A stretch of DNA of 9,801 nt, taken from positions 1 through 9,801 of the forward strand of contig JACPBN010000002.1 in the NCBI GenBank assembly GCA_016180275.1. Reading direction: 5' to 3'. The position numbers and the translations under genes are program-made. This DNA comes from Candidatus Woesearchaeota archaeon. GTDB taxonomy: Archaea > Nanobdellota > Nanobdellia > Woesearchaeales > UBA10200. Position 1 is the stretch's first letter. Every line of letters begins with the position of its first letter. Positions 5,559-9,801 of this stretch are shown one piece after another. The notes below the pieces were generated by a model. It was not told the DNA's origin. It made no database searches and worked only from the letters and a program-made list of their open reading frames with translations.

Positions 5559-5984
5559 ATGGCCAATTCCAAACTCGCAATCGTCGTCAGTGAAACATAT
5601 CAGGAGATAACAGGCAAGATGCTGGAAGTAGCGCAGGCTCATGCAAAGTTTTTGGGCGCAGAAATAGTTGCAGTTATTCCTGTTCCCGGCTGTTTTGACA
5701 TGCCTCTTGCTATTAAGAAATTATTGCAGAGGAATGAGGGTGAGGGAAGAGTTGACGGTGTTGTAACTTTAGGGGCAATCATTGAGGGAGATACAGACCA
5801 TGACTCTTTAATTGCATATACTGTTGCAGGAAAGATTGCTGAGTTATCACTGGAATTCAACAAGCCAGTCACTCTTGGAATCTCTGGCCCAAAAATGACC
5901 AGAATGCAGGCAATTGACAGGATAGATTCTTTTGGAAAAAATTCAGTTGAGGCTTGTGTGAAGATGGTGCAAAAATTAAAATGA
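5559..5984 (+). CDS. ribH: 6,7-dimethyl-8-ribityllumazine synthase
   Basis: 141 residues. Condenses 3,4-dihydroxy-2-butanone 4-phosphate with 5-amino-6-ribitylaminouracil, the penultimate step to riboflavin. Seen: V-V-S-E-T-Y near 9-14 at the substrate site; V-P-G-C-F-D-M-P-L-A at 42-51; L-G-A-I-I-E-G-D-T-D-H-D with H81 matching the proposed catalytic histidine; and V-T-L-G-I-S-G-P followed by M-T-R-M-Q-A-I-D-R near the C-terminus. Length and motifs are like those of the Methanocaldococcus enzyme from memory, so this gene itself looks archaeal. It starts 2 bases after the stop of the unknown gene, and its TGA overlaps the ATG of ribBA (ATGA at 5981-5984), so the three are translationally coupled. 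Lumazine synthases form pentamers or 60-mers; which applies here cannot be told. Confidence 0.96.
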   Translation: MANSKLAIVVSETYQEITGKMLEVAQAHAKFLGAEIVAVIPVPGCFDMPLAIKKLLQRNEGEGRVDGVVTLGAIIEGDTDHDSLIAYTVAGKIAELSLEFNKPVTLGISGPKMTRMQAIDRIDSFGKNSVEACVKMVQKLK

Positions 5985-7189
5985 CGCTAAATAATTTCAA
6001 CACAATACAGGAAGCATTGGAAGACTTCAGGCTAGGCAAGCCCGTAATTGTTGTGGATGATGAAGACAGGGAGAATGAAGGCGATTTAATTATCGCAGCA
6101 GAAAAAGCTACTCCGCAGGCAATTAATTTCATGATAAGATTTGCACGCGGTTTAGTTTGTGTGCCAATGGAAGCAGAGAGATTAGAACAGCTAAACGTTA
6201 AGCCAATGGTGCAGAAAAATACAGAGAAACACCGTACACAATTTACTGTTTCTGTGGATAGCAAGGATAAGGCTGTTACAACCGGAATTTCTGCATTTGA
6301 CAGAGCATTGACTATTAAACATTTGATAGACAGCAAAAAGACAGGCGATGATTTTGTGATGCCAGGCCATGTGTTTCCATTAAAGGCAGAGAAAGGCGGA
6401 GTATTGCGAAGAGTCGGCCATACAGAAGCAGCTGTTGACCTTTCAAAGCTTGCAGGCTTGTATCCTGCAGGCGTAATTTGCGAAATAATAAATGACGATG
6501 GCACAATGAGCAGAATTCCTGAACTAATGCAATTCAGAGAGCAGCATGGCTTAAAGATAATCAAGATTGCAGATTTAGTAAGTTATCGATTGCAGAAAGA
6601 AAAATTAGTCAAGAGAGAGATTGAAGTTCCGTTGCCAACAGAATTTGGCAGCTTTGATTTAATTGCATATTCCAATAAGATTGATAATGCTACCCATGTT
6701 GCTTTGGTAATGGGTGATGTTGAAGCCAGAGAGAATGTTCTTGTAAGAGTCCACAGCCAATGCTTTACTGGCGATGTTTTGCATTCAATGAGATGTGACT
6801 GCAACAAGCAGCTGCATGATGCACTGAAGATAATTGCGGGAGAAGGATGCGGTGTTTTGTTATATTTGCACCAGGAAGGCCGTGGCATTGGACTTTTGAA
6901 TAAATTACGAGCATATAAATTGCAGGATGAAGGCTATGACACTGTGCAGGCAAATGAAATGCTTGGATTTAAAGCAGATTTGCGGGATTATGGCATTGGT
7001 GCGCAGATACTTGCAGATTTGGGGCTGAGAAATATAAGATTATTGACTAATAATCCCAAAAAGATTATCGGGCTTGAGGGATACGGACTGAATGTTGTTG
7101 AACGCGTTCCGGTTCATGCTCCTGTTAATCATCATAACGAAAGATATTTGCGTGCAAAAAAAGAGAAGATGGGGCATTTGCTGGAGTAG
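5981..7189 (+). CDS. ribBA: bifunctional DHBP synthase / GTP cyclohydrolase II
   Basis: 402 residues from ATG 5981. The frame could be extended to TTG 5954, but the ATGA overlap with ribH makes 5981 the likely start. Residues 1 to about 200 are RibB, which makes 3,4-dihydroxy-2-butanone 4-phosphate from ribulose 5-phosphate: D-D-E-D-R-E-N-E-G-D-L at 26-36 (acidic metal and substrate loop), P-G-H-V-F-P-L, G-H-T-E-A-A-V-D-L and N-D-D-G-T-M-S-R. Residues about 205-402 are RibA, which opens GTP to the first pyrimidine intermediate: zinc ligands C261, C272 and C274, H-Q-E-G-R-G-I-G at 297-304, R-D-Y-G-I-G-A-Q-I-L and L-T-N-N-P-K-K. Both domains keep their recognisable active-site residues, so both are expected to work. 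This fusion is bacterial in character; most archaea use ArfA/ArfB and separate RibB, suggesting acquisition from bacteria. Confidence 0.96.
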   Translation: MTLNNFNTIQEALEDFRLGKPVIVVDDEDRENEGDLIIAAEKATPQAINFMIRFARGLVCVPMEAERLEQLNVKPMVQKNTEKHRTQFTVSVDSKDKAVTTGISAFDRALTIKHLIDSKKTGDDFVMPGHVFPLKAEKGGVLRRVGHTEAAVDLSKLAGLYPAGVICEIINDDGTMSRIPELMQFREQHGLKIIKIADLVSYRLQKEKLVKREIEVPLPTEFGSFDLIAYSNKIDNATHVALVMGDVEARENVLVRVHSQCFTGDVLHSMRCDCNKQLHDALKIIAGEGCGVLLYLHQEGRGIGLLNKLRAYKLQDEGYDTVQANEMLGFKADLRDYGIGAQILADLGLRNIRLLTNNPKKIIGLEGYGLNVVERVPVHAPVNHHNERYLRAKKEKMGHLLE

Positions 7190-7195
7190 ATGTAA

Positions 7196-7756
7196 ATGAA
7201 AGCTTTAAATTTACAATTAAAAATAAAGCCGCTGAACAGATTAGAAGCTATTGTTATTATAGAATGTGGAAAAAGAGAAGATTGCCCTACAAAAATGAAA
7301 GAAACGCATTCTGACATTGTTAATAGATTAATCAGCTATAAAGGTAAACAAGAACAGAGAGATGTGAAAACAACAGTTGATGGTAAAACAACCTTTGATG
7401 TGAAAAAAACATTTTATGATACACCTGCCTGTTATGTGAAAAAAACATTTTATGATATACCTGCCTTTTATGTGAAAATATCAGGTCCGCCTGATTATAT
7501 CTGGTTTATATTAAGAACTGTTATGGAAAGGCCTGAATTCAGATTTTCTACGCCGTACGGTGATTATCTACAAAGTGGTGTTCATAAAAAATGTTTACCG
7601 CAGAGTGTCTTAGCGGATTATAAATCTGATCTTGCGCGTTATATGGAATTAGAAGATGAAAAAAAGAAAGCTGTTGCTGAACAAAGGTTTGAAGATGCAG
7701 TTCCACTAAGAGACCGACAAATAGAGATGAGAAAAAAGGTTTATGTGACAGAATAG
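7196..7756 (+). CDS. UVR-motif protein of unknown function in the riboflavin operon
   Basis: 186 residues. The last 35 or so carry a UVR motif: E-D-E-K-K-K-A-V-A-E-Q-R-F-E-D-A-V-P-L-R-D at 153-173, then R-Q-I-E-M-R-K-K. It matches the helical hairpin by which UvrB and UvrC bind each other, also found in ClpC and McsA. The rest is unfamiliar: an N-terminal strand-rich stretch (L-N-R-L-E-A-I-V-I-I-E-C-G), a lysine/threonine-rich repeat zone (about 57-92) and S-G-P-P-D-Y-I-W-F-I-L-R-T-V-M. Residues 69-80 and 81-92 are near-identical repeats from a 36-bp duplication. The start has GGAG at 7183-7186, 9 bases ahead, and lies 6 bases after the ribBA stop, so it is probably the last gene of the operon. 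The motif suggests protein-protein binding; no repair or protease role can be claimed. Confidence 0.75.
   Translation: MKALNLQLKIKPLNRLEAIVIIECGKREDCPTKMKETHSDIVNRLISYKGKQEQRDVKTTVDGKTTFDVKKTFYDTPACYVKKTFYDIPAFYVKISGPPDYIWFILRTVMERPEFRFSTPYGDYLQSGVHKKCLPQSVLADYKSDLARYMELEDEKKKAVAEQRFEDAVPLRDRQIEMRKKVYVTE
7400..7471 (+). repeat. 36-bp in-frame tandem duplication
   Basis: Copies at 7400-7435 and 7436-7471 differ at two bases and encode V-K-K-T-F-Y-D-T-P-A-C-Y and V-K-K-T-F-Y-D-I-P-A-F-Y. Degenerate related stretches flank it: V-K-T-T-V-D-G-K-T-T-F-D before and V-K-I after, suggesting repeated expansion of the zone. Confidence 0.92.
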
Positions 7757-7917
7757 TTAACAGCCTGGCTTCTCCTCCGGCAAACATGTGTTCTAACAAT
7801 TATGCAATATATTATTTCACTATTTTGGTTAATAACTTTCGAAATAAAACATAACTTCTTGCAATAAATAAACTATTTACCAAATAATTTATATTCTTAG
7901 CTTTATTTCCGTTATTC
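7757..7917 (+). other. 161-bp spacer between the ribBA operon and ribD
   Basis: Holds no gene I can support. It opens with a short GC-richer stretch (about 7763-7786) that stands out from its AT-rich surroundings and ends with the ribD promoter. A TTTCGAAA palindrome lies at 7837-7844. No FMN riboswitch (RFN element) pattern and no tRNA are seen. Confidence 0.6.
7888..7895 (+). promoter_or_regulatory. TATA box for ribD
   Basis: TTTATATT starts 30 bases before ATG 7918, and no Shine-Dalgarno sequence is present (TTTATTTCCGTTATTC). A leaderless ribD or ribD-folE transcript is expected. Confidence 0.5.
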
Positions 7918-9069
7918 ATGGGAGACAAAGACTCAATTTTTATGGAACAGGCATATGAATTGGCTAAGAAAGCAATTGGCAGAACCAGCCCTAATCCTGC
8001 TGTTGGATGCATAATTGTCAAAGATGACCAAGTTATTGGCTCTGGATACCATAAAAAAGCAGGAAGCTTGCATGCAGAGATTGAGGCATTGAATTCTGTC
8101 AGACAAAAATTTAAAGAGTTTGCTGAAAATATTCATGTTATATTAAGCAATGCAGTAATGTATATTACCTTAGAGCCATGCTGCCATTCAGATAAAAAGA
8201 CACCGCCGTGTATTGATGCAATAATTAAATCAGGCATTAAAAAGCTAGTTGTCGGCACGATAGACCCTAATCCTTTAGTAAATCATCATGGCATTGAATT
8301 ATTGCGAAAAAATGGTGCTGATGTAAAACTTCTTGAAAACATGGAGTTAGCTGGAAAAATAGTAAAATTAAATGAAGGATACAATAAATTTATCCGTACA
8401 AGAATGCCGTTTGTTGTTATTAAAGCAGCAATAACTATAGATGGAAAAATTGCAACTTATTCAGGAGAGAGCAAATGGATTTCCAATGAAGCATCAAGAA
8501 AATATGCAAACGAGCTAAGAAATGTTTATGATGCAGTTCTAGTCAGCAGCAATACGGTGATTGCAGACAATCCGTTGTTGACGTGCAGGCTTGAAGATGG
8601 CAGTGGCCGTGATCCTATTAGAATAATTGTAGACTCAGAGTTTAAAGTTCCGTTAGATGCTAATGTGTTTAATGGCAGCAACTTTTTGTTGGCAATTACT
8701 GAGAAAGCCCAGAAAAATGCAGAAAAAATCGCAGAAGCAGTAAAAAAAGGCTGGAATTTAATTACAGTTAAGCAAGATAAAGAAGGAAAAGCTGATTTAA
8801 ATGATCTGTTTGCAAAATTAGCTGAACAAAACATTACCAGTCTGCTTGTAGAGGGCGGAAATAAATTAGCCGCTTCATTGTTCAAGTATAAGCTGGTTGA
8901 CAAATGCATATATGTAATTGCACCAAAGATAATAGGCAATGACGGCAAGCCTGCAGTTGCAGAGCTAGGCATTGGTCATCTAAAAGATGCAATACATTTA
9001 AAAAACACAAGCGTAAAAGTATCAGGAGAGGATGTGATAATAGAAGGATATTTGGATAATAAGCAATAA
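7918..9069 (+). CDS. ribD: bifunctional diaminohydroxyphosphoribosylaminopyrimidine deaminase / reductase
   Basis: 383 residues. Catalyses the second and third steps after GTP opening: deamination, then NADPH-dependent reduction of the ribose side chain. Residues 1 to about 155 are the cytidine-deaminase-like domain: R-T-S-P-N-P-A-V-G-C at 22-31, H-A-E at 52-54 with the catalytic Glu54 and zinc ligand His52, and zinc cysteines in L-E-P-C-C-H at 85-90 and T-P-P-C at 95-98. Between H-A-E and Y-I-T-L-E-P there are about 11 more residues than in the E. coli enzyme from memory. Residues about 165-380 are the DHFR-like reductase: K-A-A-I-T-I-D-G-K-I-A, S-K-W-I-S-N, D-A-V-L-V-S-S-N-T-V-I-A-D-N-P-L-L-T and L-L-V-E-G-G-N-K-L-A. 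The fusion is bacterial in type; archaea usually have a separate ArfC-type reductase. ATG 7942 is a weaker alternative start. folE follows 67 bases later. Confidence 0.96.
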   Translation: MGDKDSIFMEQAYELAKKAIGRTSPNPAVGCIIVKDDQVIGSGYHKKAGSLHAEIEALNSVRQKFKEFAENIHVILSNAVMYITLEPCCHSDKKTPPCIDAIIKSGIKKLVVGTIDPNPLVNHHGIELLRKNGADVKLLENMELAGKIVKLNEGYNKFIRTRMPFVVIKAAITIDGKIATYSGESKWISNEASRKYANELRNVYDAVLVSSNTVIADNPLLTCRLEDGSGRDPIRIIVDSEFKVPLDANVFNGSNFLLAITEKAQKNAEKIAEAVKKGWNLITVKQDKEGKADLNDLFAKLAEQNITSLLVEGGNKLAASLFKYKLVDKCIYVIAPKIIGNDGKPAVAELGIGHLKDAIHLKNTSVKVSGEDVIIEGYLDNKQ

Positions 9070-9081
9070 GATAATGTGAAA

Positions 9082-9110
9082 CATGAAATAAATAAATTAT
9101 CATGAAATAA
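9082..9110 (+). repeat. direct repeat of CATGAAATAA between ribD and folE
   Basis: CATGAAATAA occurs at 9082-9091 and 9101-9110, 19 bp apart, either side of an AT-rich stretch (AATAAATTA, 9089-9097) that could be a weak TATA box for folE. In so AT-rich a spacer this may be chance. Confidence 0.3.
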
Positions 9111-9136
9111 CTAACCAATCCAATTAATAACGTAAA

Positions 9137-9706
9137 ATGGCACAACCCAATAAAAAACAAATTCAGGAATCATTCGCACAAATAATTGCTGCAATAGGTG
9201 ATGATTCAAATAGAGAAGGACTAAAAGATACTCCTAAAAGAATTGCGTGCATGTATGAAGAATTATTTTCCGGCATAGGAAAAGATGCTAGGGAAGCCCT
9301 AAAACAGCATTTGACAGAAGACAAGCATAAAGAGATGATTATTCTTAAAGACATCCCATTCTACTCAATGTGTGAGCATCATCTGCTGCCGTTCATTGGC
9401 AGAGCGCATATTGCATATATTCCAAACGGAAAAATCGTGGGTTTGAGCAGATTGGCGGAAGCTGTTGACATAATTTCTAAAAAGCCGCAGATTCAGGAAA
9501 GATTGACAAGCGAGATTGCAGACACGATAGATTCTGCTGTAAAGCCATATGGTGTTCTTGTTGTTGTTGAGTGCGAGCATCTTTGCATCTCGATGCGCGG
9601 CACAAAAAAGCCAGGCACTACAACAGTGACGTCTGCCATCCGAGGATATTTCTTAAAGAACGATGCGACAAGGCAGGAAGCGTTTGCGCTGATCAATAAG
9701 AGATAA
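9137..9706 (+). CDS. folE: GTP cyclohydrolase I (type IA)
   Basis: 189 residues. Converts GTP to 7,8-dihydroneopterin triphosphate, the entry to folate or other pterins and, via QueD, to queuosine- or archaeosine-type deazapurines. Seen: R-E-G-L-K-D-T-P-K-R-I-A at 26-37; the core F-Y-S-M-C-E-H-H-L-L-P-F at 75-86 with zinc ligands C79 and H82; the third ligand C150 in C-E-H-L-C-I-S-M-R-G; G-L-S-R-L-A-E-A-V-D at 102-111; and Q-I-Q-E-R-L-T at 118-124. The N-terminal helix region is shorter than in E. coli, so a usual compact bacterial-type form. No good Shine-Dalgarno site precedes the ATG, and no clear TATA box stands 30 bases upstream, so it may be co-transcribed with ribD. Many archaea use the unrelated MptA/FolE2 (type IB) or ArfA instead, so type IA here suggests transfer. 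The product's fate cannot be told from this window. Confidence 0.96.
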   Translation: MAQPNKKQIQESFAQIIAAIGDDSNREGLKDTPKRIACMYEELFSGIGKDAREALKQHLTEDKHKEMIILKDIPFYSMCEHHLLPFIGRAHIAYIPNGKIVGLSRLAEAVDIISKKPQIQERLTSEIADTIDSAVKPYGVLVVVECEHLCISMRGTKKPGTTTVTSAIRGYFLKNDATRQEAFALINKR

Positions 9707-9726
9707 CTCTTAGAAAAATACAAATA

Positions 9727-9734
9727 TTTATATA
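9727..9734 (+). promoter_or_regulatory. TATA box for the gene at the right edge
   Basis: TTTATATA, followed by a start point expected near 9755-9760, would leave a leader of about 20 bases carrying AGGAG at 9765-9769 before ATG 9779. Unlike ribK and ribD, this gene looks leadered. Confidence 0.45.
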
Positions 9735-9746
9735 TTTTTCTTGTTT
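9735..9746 (+). terminator. possible T-rich terminator after folE
   Basis: TTTTTCTTGTTT follows the folE stop by 28 bases and could act as an archaeal oligo-T terminator. It overlaps the next promoter region and has no hairpin, so the call is weak. Confidence 0.3.
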
Positions 9747-9778
9747 TAGATAAGGTAGTATAATAGGAGTTACCTAAA

Positions 9779-9801
9779 ATGAAAAAAACAGAAGGATTGA
9801 C
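9779..9801 (+). CDS. start of an unidentified gene (3' end outside window)
   Basis: ATG 9779 opens a frame running to the window edge (MKKTEGL, then T by its first two bases). AGGAG at 9765-9769, 9 bases ahead, and a TATA box at 9727 support a real start. Too short to identify. Confidence 0.6.

Noticed and set aside
5954..5980. TTG 5954 as the ribBA start
   Set aside because: The ATGA overlap with the ribH stop at 5981-5984 is the typical coupled start, and RibB proteins begin near the residue encoded there.
5869..6564. 231-residue open frame on the minus strand
   Set aside because: Antisense to the RibB domain of ribBA, which has complete motifs. Composition is Ser/Leu/Ile-rich and unlike a real protein; no promoter or ribosome site.
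7548..7799. Minus-strand frame starting MLEHMFAGGEARLL, with the GC-richer patch at 7763-7786
   Set aside because: Only its first 14 or so codons lie outside the UVR gene and the rest is a shadow of it. The start looks protein-like, and the patch might be a relic of a lost gene, but there is too little to support it.
7757..7917. FMN riboswitch before ribD
   Set aside because: The conserved RFN-element segments are not visible here or in the other rib leaders, and regulation by an HTH-riboflavin kinase is more likely in archaea.

Overview
The window looks archaeal, most likely from a small-genome, AT-rich DPANN-type lineage such as Woesearchaeota or Pacearchaeota. That placement is inference. 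The evidence is the archaeal riboflavin synthase (RibC), the archaeal HTH plus CTP-dependent riboflavin kinase (RibK), and archaeal TATA promoters. Four of these TATA boxes begin 30-32 bases before a start codon, as expected for leaderless mRNAs. All genes read on the + strand and no RNA gene, CRISPR array or complete mobile element was seen.

Left part (1-3069): the C-terminal end of a BRO/DinD-like protein; a two-helix membrane protein that stops in the middle of a PH-like domain; a membrane-anchored or secreted cysteine-rich protein with a Gly/Pro/Ser linker; a small lipoprotein directly behind it; and a 261-residue protein I do not recognise, with its own leaderless promoter.

Right part (3169-9706): a riboflavin (FMN precursor) locus in four blocks. 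(1) ribK, with its own promoter flanked by an inverted repeat, and a DUF1844 gene one base behind it. (2) ribC, preceded by three perfect 23-bp tandem repeats, a possible six-codon upstream ORF and a strong Shine-Dalgarno site. (3) An apparent operon of unknown gene - ribH - ribBA - UVR-motif gene, with 2-base, ATGA-overlap and 6-base junctions. (4) ribD followed by folE, then the start of another gene at the right edge.

Together RibBA (GTP cyclohydrolase II and DHBP synthase), RibD (deaminase and reductase), RibH (lumazine synthase), RibC (riboflavin synthase) and RibK (CTP-dependent kinase) cover GTP plus ribulose 5-phosphate to FMN, apart from the usually unlinked phosphatase. The pathway is mosaic: the entry enzymes are of bacterial type in place of archaeal ArfA/ArfB, while the last two steps are archaeal. 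FolE adds a second GTP cyclohydrolase for pterin, folate or deazapurine metabolism. Less-understood material includes two unknown proteins inside the ribH-ribBA operon, each with a young in-frame tandem duplication (21 and 36 bp), and the repeat array before ribC.
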